From contig MZGW01000001.1 of assembly GCA_002029295.1 (NCBI GenBank), positions 62,001 to 126,000 of the forward strand: DNA of 64,000 nucleotides, read 5' to 3'. Made by a program: the position numbers and the translations under genes. The notes under the pieces were generated by a model, which worked only from the letters and a program-made list of their open reading frames with translations, was not told where the DNA came from and searched no databases. Position 1 is the stretch's first letter, and every line of letters starts with the position of its first letter. Below are positions 36,289 to 45,044 of this stretch, piece after piece. The DNA is from Alkalithermobacter paradoxus. GTDB lineage: Bacteria; Bacillota; Clostridia; Peptostreptococcales; Peptostreptococcaceae.

Positions 36289-36384
36289 GGAAATTATCTA
36301 CTTTAATAAATTGTGGATAAGTCATAATTTCCGTAATGTGTTCCAACAAAGTCTTCTTTTAAAATATTTCAAAGAAAGACTTTG
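36289..36384 (+). repeat. Interspersed double-hairpin repeat, copy B
   Basis: Hairpin 1 is GGAAATTAT / ATAATTTCC with TTGTGGATAA in the loop. Hairpin 2 is CAAAGTCTTCTTT / AAAGAAAGACTTTG. The order and core sequences match copy A at 57575-57660 (GGAAATTAT, AATTGTGGATAA, ATAATTTCC, AAAGTCT, TTCAAAGAAAGACTTT). It lies between the divergent peroxiredoxin and YeiH-type genes. Confidence 0.7.
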
Positions 36385-36486
36385 TTCATAACTACATTTA
36401 CTATATTCCCCTGTAGATTTAAAATTAAACAAAAATTTTTATTTTATGATAATATAAAAGGTGAGAATATTTTAAGGGGTGTTAAG

Positions 36487-37473
36487 ATGGCTAAAATAAC
36501 AAATATATTTCCAGGTATTATATTTGTATACTTAATTGCTATAATATCTAACTATATAAACAACTATTTCAAAGTTATTATAAACTTAGAAGCACTTACT
36601 ATTGGAATTATATTAGGTATCATATATAATAACACGCTAAAAACTCAGAGTGTATTTAAAAGTGGAGTTAAATTTGCTAATAAGCATCTACTAGAACTAG
36701 GTATAATCTTATTGGGATTTAGATTGAATTTCAAATCACTTTTAGATCTTGGACCTAAGATTTTAGGACTTGTTGTAGGTTTTGTATTTGTTGTACTTAT
36801 AATCTCAAATTTACTTTCAAGATTTTTAAATGTGAATAAAAAGCTATCAATTTTAATTGGAGTAGGAAGTAGTATATGTGGGGCTTCTGCAGTTGCTACA
36901 CTAGCTCCTTGTATAAACGCTGATGAGGATGATTCAATAATAGGGGCATCTATAGTTAATTTTCTAGGTGCTATAGGTGTTTTGGTATATTCAACTATTG
37001 CACTGAGTTTGAATTTTAGTGAAATTCATTATGGGATATGGTCTGGATTATCACTTCATGGAGTGGCTCATGCTATAGCAGCAGCTTTTGCTATGGGAGA
37101 TGTATCTGGAGAAATAGGTACGATTGTGAAGATGGCAAGGGTTGTGATGATGATTCCTGTGGCAATTATTCTTAGTTATTTATATAATAAAGAAAATAAA
37201 AAATCAAAAGCTAGCTTTCCTGTTTATGTCATTTATTTTGTATTAGCGGGAATTTTAAATTCTATGGGATTGGTTCCTCAAAATTTAGCAAACATATTCT
37301 CAAAACTTAGTTCAACTTTTATACTTATGGCTATGATAGCTATGGGGCTTAGTGTAGATTTTGAAAGTATAAAAGACAAAGGAGCTAAAGCTTTATTACT
37401 TGGATTTGTACTATTTATAATGATATCTACATCTACTTATTTTATAGTAAATACAATAATAAATAATCCATAG
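36487..37473 (+). CDS. YeiH/UPF0324 family membrane protein (putative sulfate exporter family)
   Basis: This 328-residue protein has about ten membrane helices and the family motifs LLELGIILLGFRLN, GSSICGASAVATLAP and LHGVAHAIAAAFAMG. Family members are annotated as putative sulfate exporters, but direct evidence is thin. ATG 36487 follows AAGGGGTG; an upstream extension to 36382 runs through the repeat and is rejected. Confidence 0.88.
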   Translation: MAKITNIFPGIIFVYLIAIISNYINNYFKVIINLEALTIGIILGIIYNNTLKTQSVFKSGVKFANKHLLELGIILLGFRLNFKSLLDLGPKILGLVVGFVFVVLIISNLLSRFLNVNKKLSILIGVGSSICGASAVATLAPCINADEDDSIIGASIVNFLGAIGVLVYSTIALSLNFSEIHYGIWSGLSLHGVAHAIAAAFAMGDVSGEIGTIVKMARVVMMIPVAIILSYLYNKENKKSKASFPVYVIYFVLAGILNSMGLVPQNLANIFSKLSSTFILMAMIAMGLSVDFESIKDKGAKALLLGFVLFIMISTSTYFIVNTIINNP

Positions 37474-37493
37474 GGTAAACCCTATGGATTTTC
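37465..37493. terminator. Shared terminator holding both stop codons
   Basis: AATCCATAGGG / CCCTATGGATT gives a perfect 11-bp stem with a TAAA loop. The TAG of the plus-strand gene (37471-37473) and the TAG of the minus-strand gene (37482-37484) both lie inside the stem. Confidence 0.85.
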
Positions 37494-38420
37494 TGTTTGA
37501 AGCTCCAATTTATTTTCAGTCTTTTTTCCAAAGTAATTAGTTCCCCAAACTCCAGTTAGTATCATAATAGATCCAACAAGATTATAATAGTAGAATTTTT
37601 CTTTTAAGATAACAACTCCAGCTATTATAGAAACTACTGTAGAAAGATTAGCAAATACTGCAGACTTTGATGCTTCTAATTTTGATAATGTAAAATTCAC
37701 AAGGAAAAATGCTATTATAGAAGACACTATTCCAAGATATAATATAGATATTACAAAATTTATATTAGTCATTGGATAAAAATAACTTCCTAGAGTATTA
37801 TTTTTTATGCGAGTTACTACAGAAATAAAGTTAAAAAATACAGCACCTAGAGTCATCATTGAGTAGGTAAGCTCCATAGGTGAAAATTCCCTAGACAATT
37901 TACGAGATATAATATTGAATGCTGAAGCAGAAAGTATTGCCCCAAATAAAAGAATTATTCCAAGTAAATTAGAGTTTCCTCCGTTAGATCCCTTCATTAG
38001 TATGATATAAACAACCCCTGTAACTGAAAGTAATATAAATAGTAATTGTGTATTTAAAGGGCGTTCTTTTAAGAATATAAATGCCATTAAAGTTACAAAT
38101 ATAGGGATTAATGCTATCATTATACCAGCCTCAGATGATGATGAATATTTTATTCCGTAAGTTTCAAATATAAAGTATACTATTGGCTGCATAAGACCAA
38201 GATAAAAAAGATTTTTTAAATTTTTACCCTTGTAATTTACTTTTATAATATTTAATTTTATTAGTATTGACATAACTATAAAAGCTGTGAGAAATCTAAA
38301 AGAAAGCAGCGAAACAGGACTTGCTACACTTAAAGCTTGTTTTGAGAATAAAAAGCTCATTCCGAATATGACAGCTGTTGAACATCCAGAAATGTAAGGT
38401 ATTATATTATCTTTTTTCAA
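37482..38420 (-). CDS. EamA-family drug/metabolite transporter
   Basis: This 312-residue protein has ten membrane helices in two EamA repeats (FGMSFLFSKQAL near the N-terminus, SSIIAFFLVNFTLSKLEAS in the second). The substrate is unknown. The start is TTG 38420 behind AAGGAGGT. Confidence 0.9.
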   Translation of the reverse strand: MKKDNIIPYISGCSTAVIFGMSFLFSKQALSVASPVSLLSFRFLTAFIVMSILIKLNIIKVNYKGKNLKNLFYLGLMQPIVYFIFETYGIKYSSSSEAGIMIALIPIFVTLMAFIFLKERPLNTQLLFILLSVTGVVYIILMKGSNGGNSNLLGIILLFGAILSASAFNIISRKLSREFSPMELTYSMMTLGAVFFNFISVVTRIKNNTLGSYFYPMTNINFVISILYLGIVSSIIAFFLVNFTLSKLEASKSAVFANLSTVVSIIAGVVILKEKFYYYNLVGSIMILTGVWGTNYFGKKTENKLELQTENP

Positions 38421-38568
38421 TTTACAACCTCCTTATTGTGATGAATTATGACAATTTATTATATCATTTTTGGAATTACATGCTAAGTGTTTATTTTTAG
38501 TCGTATGTTGACAAAAAATGCAGAATTTAATAAAATATATTTGTGATAACAATTTCCTGGAGGATATT

Positions 38569-39399
38569 ATGAAAAAGTATATTATAAAGAAAGTTCTAAG
38601 TAATAATGTTATACTTGTTACTTGTGAAGATAAAGAATATATTCTTGTAGGAAAAGGTGTAGGTTTTGGTAAGAAGAAGGATACCATCTTGCAAAACATA
38701 GAAAATGTAGAAAATACATTCATATCATTAGAAGGTTTAGATAAGGAAGAATATGAAAGTTTATTATCTAAAGTTGATAAGAAGATAGCTGCTATCACAG
38801 AAGAAATAATAGCTATGATATCTACGAGTCTACAAGGATATTTAAATCCTAATATCCATATAGGTCTTATAGACCATATAAGTTTTGCTATAAAAAGACT
38901 GCAAGAAAATATAGAAATAGTAAATCCATTTCTTCTAGAGACAAAGATATTATATCCTAAAGAGTATGAATTAGCAGAAAAAGCCGTTGAAATGCTAAGG
39001 CAAAAACTAGATATAAAAATTCCTGATGCAGAAATTGGATTTATTGCACTGCATATACGTGGTGCAAGAAGTGGATATGACAAAACTACAGCTCTTAAGA
39101 AAACAAAGCTGGTGAATACTGTAGTTAAATATGTAGAAGAAACACTTAATATACATCTTAAAAAAGAAGGATTTGACTACATTAGGTTTATAACTCACTT
39201 AAGAGGTGTGATAGGTAGGATAGAAAATCAGAAACTATTAAATAATCCTATGCTAGATAGAATAAAAGAAGAATTTTCTTCGCAATATAGCATATCCTGT
39301 AATATATCAAATATTATTGAAAAGGAATTAAATTTAAAAGCGCCAGAAGATGAAATTGGATATATGGCTCTTCACATTTACAAATTAAAACAATCTTAA
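38569..39399 (+). CDS. BglG/LicT/GlcT-type antiterminator
   Basis: This 276-residue RNA-binding antiterminator has an N-terminal CAT domain (about residues 1-55, VLSNNVILV, GKGVGFGKKKDT) and two PRD domains with conserved histidines (LIDHISFAIKRL, ALHIRGAR; FITHLRG, ALHIYKLK) that are phosphorylated by the PTS. It lies directly upstream of a RAT-terminator leader and ptsH-ptsI, so it very likely controls them. CTGGAGGAT precedes ATG 38569. Confidence 0.93.
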   Translation: MKKYIIKKVLSNNVILVTCEDKEYILVGKGVGFGKKKDTILQNIENVENTFISLEGLDKEEYESLLSKVDKKIAAITEEIIAMISTSLQGYLNPNIHIGLIDHISFAIKRLQENIEIVNPFLLETKILYPKEYELAEKAVEMLRQKLDIKIPDAEIGFIALHIRGARSGYDKTTALKKTKLVNTVVKYVEETLNIHLKKEGFDYIRFITHLRGVIGRIENQKLLNNPMLDRIKEEFSSQYSISCNISNIIEKELNLKAPEDEIGYMALHIYKLKQS

Positions 39400-39414
39400 A
39401 TATATAGTTAAATT

Positions 39415-39501
39415 AGCGTGTTACTGCATTGCAGGCATGAGCTAAAGGTTTTCATTAGAATACTTAAGTGTATATCTATGTCCTTTAGTTCGTGCCTTTT
39501 T
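39415..39501 (+). promoter_or_regulatory. RAT antiterminator RNA overlapping a terminator
   Basis: The segment at 39418-39443 (GTGTTACTGCATTGCAGGCA and onward) matches ribonucleic antiterminator targets of the LicT/SacY family. Its 3' half overlaps a terminator stem, in which GGCATGAGCTAAAGG (39434-39448) pairs with CCTTTAGTTCGTGCC (39482-39496), followed by five T. Binding of the upstream antiterminator would stabilise the RAT hairpin and let transcription reach ptsH. Confidence 0.85.
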
Positions 39502-39628
39502 GATTTTGTATAAATAATTAGATAGTTGTGAAATATAAAATAGTTATACAAACTTTAAATTACTAACATAGGTAGTTAAAGTTTTGAAATATATCAAATA
39601 TAATATAAATTTAAGGGAGGAAAAATAA

Positions 39629-39892
39629 ATGGAAAGAAAAGTAATGATAGTAAATGAAAGTGGATTACATGCAAGACCGGCAGGAATGTTTGTTAAGAAG
39701 GCTTCTGAATTTAAATCAAGTGTTGAAATTGAATTTAATGGAAAGAAGATAAATGCTAAATCTATAATGGGAGTTATGAGTTTAGGTCTTTCAAAAGGAA
39801 GCGAAATAACTATAATAGTTAATGGAGAAGATGCTCAAAATGCTATGAATGCTTTAGTGGAGCTAGTTGAGAGTGGATTTGGAGAGTTATAG
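39629..39892 (+). CDS. ptsH: Phosphocarrier protein HPr
   Basis: This 87-residue HPr has the enzyme I site His14 in GLHARPAG and the regulatory Ser45 in AKSIMGVMSLG, equivalent to His15/Ser46 of Bacillus HPr. It passes phosphate from enzyme I to EIIA proteins and, as P-Ser-HPr, mediates catabolite control. AAGGGAGGA precedes the start. Confidence 0.97.
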   Translation: MERKVMIVNESGLHARPAGMFVKKASEFKSSVEIEFNGKKINAKSIMGVMSLGLSKGSEITIIVNGEDAQNAMNALVELVESGFGEL

Positions 39893-39902
39893 GAGGGGTA
39901 GA

Positions 39903-41609
39903 ATGTTTAAAGGAAATGGAGCATCTCCTGGTGTAGGAATTGGAAAAGTACTATTATTAAAGCATGAAGAAATGAATATACAAAAGAAAATTGTACAAGA
40001 TGTTGATGGAGAAGAAAAGAGATTTTTAGATGCAGTACAAATATCTAAAAGTGAGCTAGAGAAAGTTAAAGAAAAAGCACTTAGAGAACTCGGTGAAGAC
40101 AAAGCAGAAATATTTGGAGCTCATATAATGGTTCTTGAAGATCCAGAACTTATAGATGCTACAGTAAATAAGATAAAAGAAGAAAGTGTAAATGCTGAGT
40201 ATGCATTTAAAGAAATAAGTGATATGTTCATTGGAATATTTGAAAATATGGATAATGAATATATGAAAGAAAGAGCAGCAGACATAAAAGACGTTTCTAA
40301 TAGAGTGTTAAGAACTCTTTTAGGTATAGAGGTTGTGGATCTTTCTAACTTAGATGAAGAAGTTATATTAGTAACTAATGATCTTACTCCATCAGACACT
40401 GCTACAATGGATAAAAATAAAGTTTTAGGATTTTTGACTAACATAGGTGGAAAGACATCGCATACAGCTATAATGGCAAGAACATTAGAAATTCCAGCGG
40501 TTGTTGGTCTTAAAGATGTAACTGATAAAGTAAAAAGTGGAGATTTTATAGTATTTAATGGAGAAACAGGAGATGTTGTTTTAAATCCAGATGAAAATAC
40601 TATAAATGAATATAGGAAATTAAAAGAAGAATTTGATAAAAATAGAAAAGAATTAGAAAAATATAAAGGCAAAGAAAGTAAAACTTTAGATGGAAGACAT
40701 GTTGAACTTGCAGGAAATATAGGCACACCAAATGATATAGAAGGACTTATTAAAAATGATGCTGAAGGTGTAGGTCTATATAGAACAGAGTTTTTATATA
40801 TGGACAGAGATGATTTCCCAAGTGAAGATGAACAATTTGAATCTTACAAAGCTGTACTTGAAGCTATGAATCCAAAACCTATAGTTATAAGAACTTTAGA
40901 TATAGGTGGAGATAAAGAGCTTTCTTATTTAAAGATGGATAAAGAAATGAACCCATTCTTAGGATATAGAGCAATAAGACTTTGTCTTGATAGAAAAGAC
41001 ATATTCAAAACTCAACTTAGAGCACTTTTAAGGGCTAGTATGTATGGTAATTTAAGAATAATGTTTCCAATGATATCTTCTTTAGAGGAGTTATTAGAAG
41101 CTAAGAATATTTTAGAGGAAGTTAAAACTGATTTAGATAGAGAAAATATTTCTTATTCTAAAGATGTACAAGTAGGAATGATGATAGAAGTTCCATCAGC
41201 TGCTATAATAAGTGATATATTAGCTAAGCATGTTGATTTCTTTAGTATAGGAACTAATGATTTAATACAATATACTTGTGCAGTTGATAGAATGAATGAA
41301 AAAATTCATAATTTATATAATCCATTTAATCCTGCTGTATTAAGACTTATAAAATTGGTTATAGATAATGGTCATAAAGAAGGTAAATGGGTTGGAATGT
41401 GTGGAGAAGTAGCAGGAGATAAAAGACTTATTCCAATGCTTATAGGTATGGGACTAGATGAGTTTAGTATGAGTCCTATTTCTATACTTCCTGCTAGAAA
41501 ACTTATAAACTCACTAAGCTATGAAGAAATGAAAAAAATATCTGATGAAGCTTTGAAATTAGCTACAGCAGATGAAATACAAGAATATCTAAAAAAAGTC
41601 TTTGCCTAG
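39903..41609 (+). CDS. ptsI: PTS enzyme I (PEP:HPr phosphotransferase)
   Basis: This 568-residue enzyme I has the swivelling His187 in GGKTSHTAIMAR and the PEP-binding barrel with proton donor Cys500 in GMCGEVAGD. ATG 39903 follows AGGAGGGG and lies ten bases after ptsH; an upstream in-frame extension inside ptsH is rejected. With HPr it feeds the fructose PTS seven kilobases upstream. Confidence 0.97.
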   Translation: MFKGNGASPGVGIGKVLLLKHEEMNIQKKIVQDVDGEEKRFLDAVQISKSELEKVKEKALRELGEDKAEIFGAHIMVLEDPELIDATVNKIKEESVNAEYAFKEISDMFIGIFENMDNEYMKERAADIKDVSNRVLRTLLGIEVVDLSNLDEEVILVTNDLTPSDTATMDKNKVLGFLTNIGGKTSHTAIMARTLEIPAVVGLKDVTDKVKSGDFIVFNGETGDVVLNPDENTINEYRKLKEEFDKNRKELEKYKGKESKTLDGRHVELAGNIGTPNDIEGLIKNDAEGVGLYRTEFLYMDRDDFPSEDEQFESYKAVLEAMNPKPIVIRTLDIGGDKELSYLKMDKEMNPFLGYRAIRLCLDRKDIFKTQLRALLRASMYGNLRIMFPMISSLEELLEAKNILEEVKTDLDRENISYSKDVQVGMMIEVPSAAIISDILAKHVDFFSIGTNDLIQYTCAVDRMNEKIHNLYNPFNPAVLRLIKLVIDNGHKEGKWVGMCGEVAGDKRLIPMLIGMGLDEFSMSPISILPARKLINSLSYEEMKKISDEALKLATADEIQEYLKKVFA

Positions 41610-41627
41610 GCAAAGACTTTTATTTTC
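41595..41627. terminator. Bidirectional terminator after ptsI
   Basis: AAAGTCTTTGCC / GGCAAAGACTTT stem with a TA loop and A/T-runs on both sides. It overlaps the end of ptsI and the stop of the convergent Nudix gene. Confidence 0.9.
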
Positions 41628-42240
41628 TTTTTTTATAACTATCTACGAAATTTTTAAGTATCTTAGCTGTGATCCCCCATATAATATAATCTTTATACTC
41701 ATAGAACAAAACGTCGTAAGTTCCAGTTTTGAATTTATAATTTTCGCCAGAAGGTATTAAATGATAAGGAAAATTTTTATCTGGAATTATATTCACCTGC
41801 GTTTTATAAGTTGAAGGCTCGTTATTTATAAAAAAGTTTAGTGGAACTAAGAATATATGATCTACCTCGTCTTTATTTATATTTATAGATTCAAAGTCTT
41901 TTATTTCTCCTAAAAAAGGATTGATTATCATATTAAATGGTGCTACAAAAATGTTTAATGGGCAAATTATATCTATATTTTTCTCATCTATTCCTAGTTC
42001 TTCACAGGTTTCTCTTATTGCAGTTTTTTCAAAAGTAATGTCAGTATCTTCAAATTTTCCACCAGGAAAAGATATCTCGTTTGGTTGAGATTTTAGATTT
42101 TTAGATCTAACTTGAAACAGAATATGTAGATTATTATCAATTTCTAATATTGGAATTAAAACAGAATATATATAAGGTATCTCAAAAGTATTTATATATG
42201 GTTTAAAGTTAGTAAAAGACTGTTTGAGTTTATCTATCAT
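41620..42240 (-). CDS. CoA-type Nudix pyrophosphatase (NudL/YeaB-like)
   Basis: This 206-residue Nudix protein has the CoA pyrophosphatase signature: LFQVRSKNL upstream of SFPGGKFEDTD and the core RETCEELGI. Relatives hydrolyse CoA or acyl-CoA to phosphopantetheine and ADP. GGAGGATTCCTT precedes ATG 42240. Confidence 0.88.
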   Translation of the reverse strand: MIDKLKQSFTNFKPYINTFEIPYIYSVLIPILEIDNNLHILFQVRSKNLKSQPNEISFPGGKFEDTDITFEKTAIRETCEELGIDEKNIDIICPLNIFVAPFNMIINPFLGEIKDFESININKDEVDHIFLVPLNFFINNEPSTYKTQVNIIPDKNFPYHLIPSGENYKFKTGTYDVLFYEYKDYIIWGITAKILKNFVDSYKKRK

Positions 42241-42315
42241 AAGGAATCCTCCAAAAACTTATTGTAATAAATAATACTTAAAAGTTATTATATATTATAT
42301 AAAGGAGATGATAAA

Positions 42316-42633
42316 ATGAAAAAAATAATAAGTGCAATTTCTTTCTTAAGAAAAATAAATGTGTTCTTTAGATATTTAAAAGATGAGAAAGTAAGTATAA
42401 TCAAAAAAATAAAAACTGGTTTTTTATTTGGATTTGCAGCTTTATATTTACTATCTCCGATAGATTTAATTCCGGATATGATATTTGGTCTTGGACTAAT
42501 AGATGATGGATTTATACTTGTACATATATTTAATATGTTAAATGAAGAGCTAAAAGACTATGATAATAAAATAAAAGAAGAAAAATCTAAAATAGTTGAG
42601 ATTAAGGATTATATAATAAAGGATGAAAACTAA
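42316..42633 (+). CDS. YkvA/DUF1232 family small membrane protein
   Basis: This 105-residue protein has the DUF1232 core LLSPIDLIPDMI followed by LGLIDDGF in one or two membrane helices, then a charged C-terminal tail. The function of the family is not established. AAAGGAGATG precedes ATG 42316. It ends in a terminator shared with the convergent CobD-like gene. Confidence 0.85.
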   Translation: MKKIISAISFLRKINVFFRYLKDEKVSIIKKIKTGFLFGFAALYLLSPIDLIPDMIFGLGLIDDGFILVHIFNMLNEELKDYDNKIKEEKSKIVEIKDYIIKDEN

Positions 42634-42660
42634 GAGAAAAAGATTTCTCTTAGTTTTTTT
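42626..42660. terminator. Bidirectional terminator between DUF1232 and cobD-like genes
   Basis: AAAACTAAGAGAAA / TTTCTCTTAGTTTT perfect stem followed by more T. It contains both stop codons (TAA plus strand, TAG minus strand). Confidence 0.9.
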
Positions 42661-43712
42661 ATTAGAAGTTCATTTTCTTCATGATTTAAAATACATACTC
42701 TAAAGAAATACTCATTTAGACCTTCGAATGAAGATGCATCTCTTATTACTATTTTATCTTTTATTAAAGCATCGTATAAGTCTTTTGCTGTAATGTATTT
42801 TGATGTTATTTCGCACAGTATAAAATTTCCTTTGCTTTCATATACTTTTACAGAATCGAGCTTAGAAAGATTAGATATTAAGTAATCTCTTTCTTTTGCC
42901 ATAAAATCTTTTACACTATGGATATATTCACTATCTTTAAACATAGCTTCTCCTATTATAGATGCAAAAATGTTTATGTTCCATAAATCTAAGTTTTGCT
43001 TTAAATTACTATGTACAGCTTTATTTGAGATAAGGGCATATCCTAGTCTTATTCCAGGTGTTGAGAAAAACTTAGATGTTCCTCTTATAAGAAATAAGTT
43101 AGAATAATCATCTATAAGGCTTGAAGATGAATAAATATCAGTATCTGTAAATTCTACATAAGTTTCATCTACCATAACAAAAGAATTTGTTGATTGTAGT
43201 ATTTTTTCTATTTCATATTTTGTGAAAGCCTGACCAGTAGGGTTATTAGGGTTACATATTACTATTAGCTCGTAATCATCACTATTTATTGTTTTTATGA
43301 AGTCATCTAAATTAACTTTAAAATCAATTTCTTTTTTCAGAAAATATTTATCTATGTGAGAGTTCACTTTTTTTAGCTCTCTTTCATATTCTGAATATGC
43401 AGGGGAAACTATAAGGGATTTTTTAGGGTTTAGTAATTTAATAAATGAGGATATAAGTTCTGTCGCCCCACTGCCTAGCAATATATTTTCTTTAGATACA
43501 TTGCAATAGTTAGAAATTGAATCCTTTAAATTCAAATAGTCAGGATCAGGGTATATAGATACTGAATCTATGTTTTTTATTATGGCTTCCTTACCTTTAG
43601 GTGAGACTCCTAATGGGTTTATATTTGAACTAAAATCCATTATTTCTTCTTTTTTAAAATTATAATTTCGTGATATTTGAAAAAGATTAGCACCATGTTT
43701 TACACTAGTCAT
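42630..43712 (-). CDS. cobD: CobD-like threonine-phosphate decarboxylase / aminotransferase class I
   Basis: This 360-residue fold-type I PLP protein has the CobD hallmark DFSSNINPLGVSP near the N-terminus, PLP-site motifs CNPNNPTG and VDETYVEF, and the Schiff-base lysine in GTSKFFSTPGIRLGY. CobD makes the aminopropanol arm of cobalamin; histidinol-phosphate aminotransferase is the close alternative. The divergent cobalamin adenosyltransferase next door favours CobD. GGAGGGTG precedes ATG 43712. Confidence 0.8.
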   Translation of the reverse strand: MTSVKHGANLFQISRNYNFKKEEIMDFSSNINPLGVSPKGKEAIIKNIDSVSIYPDPDYLNLKDSISNYCNVSKENILLGSGATELISSFIKLLNPKKSLIVSPAYSEYERELKKVNSHIDKYFLKKEIDFKVNLDDFIKTINSDDYELIVICNPNNPTGQAFTKYEIEKILQSTNSFVMVDETYVEFTDTDIYSSSSLIDDYSNLFLIRGTSKFFSTPGIRLGYALISNKAVHSNLKQNLDLWNINIFASIIGEAMFKDSEYIHSVKDFMAKERDYLISNLSKLDSVKVYESKGNFILCEITSKYITAKDLYDALIKDKIVIRDASSFEGLNEYFFRVCILNHEENELLIKKLREIFFS

Positions 43713-43800
43713 AAAATCACCCTCCTAATAACTTTATTATACCCTTTTTTAACAATTAAGTAATACATTAATTAACAAAAAATAGAAAGGAGTAGTAGTT

Positions 43801-44346
43801 ATGAAAATTTACACAAAAACTGGAGATAAAGGTCAGACACTTTTGTATGATGGGGTTACAGTTGATAAAGATGATATAAGAGTAGAATCTTATGGAACTA
43901 TAGATGAGCTAAACTCTTATATAGGTTTGGCTAGAAGTTATGTAAGAGATGAAAATATGAACGATGTTCTATTGAGAATACAGAAAAAACTATTTTTAGT
44001 AGCAGCTCAACTAGCTACTAAAGATGAAGATTTAATTAAAAACCCTGTTTTAGAAAATGATGTAGAGTATTTAGAAAATATAATAGATGAGTATTTAAGT
44101 AAAGTGGATCGCCCTGATGCTTTTATAGTTCCAGGAACTTCTAAGGATTCAGGAATTCTTCATGTAGCTAGAACTGTATGCAGAAGAGCAGAAAGAAGAA
44201 TACTTACACTAAACAAGAAAGAAAGGGTAAGTCCTACTTTGATTAAGTATATGAATAGGTTATCAGATGTCATATATACATTAGCTAGATGTAGTGAAGA
44301 TGAAATAATATATATGGATTTTGGCCAAAATACACGAAATATATAA
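43801..44346 (+). CDS. PduO-type ATP:cob(I)alamin adenosyltransferase
   Basis: This 181-residue protein has the PduO/MMAB signature TKTGDKGQTLLYDG, GTIDELNSYIG and RTVCRRAERR. It makes adenosylcobalamin, the cofactor of the ornithine aminomutase encoded at the start of the window. It is divergent from the cobD-like gene and has GAAAGGAGTAG before ATG 43801. Confidence 0.95.
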   Translation: MKIYTKTGDKGQTLLYDGVTVDKDDIRVESYGTIDELNSYIGLARSYVRDENMNDVLLRIQKKLFLVAAQLATKDEDLIKNPVLENDVEYLENIIDEYLSKVDRPDAFIVPGTSKDSGILHVARTVCRRAERRILTLNKKERVSPTLIKYMNRLSDVIYTLARCSEDEIIYMDFGQNTRNI

Positions 44347-44364
44347 AAGAAAAAAACAAAAACA

Positions 44365-44393
44365 TTCACATAGTAACCTTATTATGATATACT
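44365..44393 (+). promoter_or_regulatory. Probable sigma-A promoter of hpt
   Basis: TTCACA at 44365-44370, a 17-base spacer and TATACT at 44388-44393, 34 bases before the hpt start. Confidence 0.6.
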
Positions 44394-44426
44394 TAAGATG
44401 AATAAAATAAGTAGGGGGACGTAAAT

Positions 44427-44948
44427 ATGTATAAGGTTACTGACATTTTGATAAGTAAAGAAGATATAGATAAAAAAGTTTATGAAATTGCAAAGAAGAT
44501 AGAAAGTGATTACAAAGGAGAAGAGTTACTTTTAATAGGAGTTTTAAAAGGTGCTTTTGTATTTATTTCTGATCTTATTAGACATATAGATTTAGATGTA
44601 TCATTAGACTTTATGGCTGTTTCAAGTTATGGAATGGCTACAAAAACTTCAGGAACAGTAAAAATTCTTAAAGACTTAGATGTTGATATAGAGAATAAAA
44701 ATATTTTGATAGTAGAAGATATTATAGACACTGGGCTTACACTAAAATATTTGAGTGATAACCTAAAGTCTAGAAATCCAAAATCTATGAAGATATGTAC
44801 ACTTCTTGATAAGCCTGAAAGGAGAGAGTGTCACTTAGATATAGATTATGTTGGATTTGAAATACCGGATAAATTTATAGTAGGATACGGAATAGATTGT
44901 GGTGAGAAGTTTAGAAACTTGCCGTATATAGGTGTAGTAGGGGAATAA
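44427..44948 (+). CDS. hpt: Hypoxanthine phosphoribosyltransferase
   Basis: This 173-residue purine salvage enzyme makes IMP/GMP from hypoxanthine/guanine and PRPP. It shows the PRPP loop VEDIIDTGLTL, the substrate region GVLKGAFVFISDL and the C-terminal DKFIVGYGID motif. GTAGGGGGAC precedes ATG 44427. Confidence 0.95.
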   Translation: MYKVTDILISKEDIDKKVYEIAKKIESDYKGEELLLIGVLKGAFVFISDLIRHIDLDVSLDFMAVSSYGMATKTSGTVKILKDLDVDIENKNILIVEDIIDTGLTLKYLSDNLKSRNPKSMKICTLLDKPERRECHLDIDYVGFEIPDKFIVGYGIDCGEKFRNLPYIGVVGE

Positions 44949-44966
44949 TTCTCCTACTATTTTTAT
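44935..44966 (+). terminator. Terminator of hpt
   Basis: TAGTAGGGGA pairs with TCTCCTACTA (one G-T pair) around ATAAT, followed by TTTTTATTTT. Confidence 0.82.
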
Positions 44967-45044
44967 TTTGTAGAAAATAAGTGATTTTTAAACCATATAT
45001 ATAAGGTTATAATATAAGGTGACATTGAATTAGGAGTGATACAT

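Noticed and set aside
38433-39083. Long minus-strand frame opposite the antiterminator gene
   Set aside because: It is a shadow of the plus-strand coding sequence, serine/isoleucine-rich and without a ribosome binding site.
40121-40726. Long minus-strand frame opposite ptsI
   Set aside because: It has low-complexity serine/phenylalanine composition typical of the antisense of an AT-rich gene; ptsI is certain.
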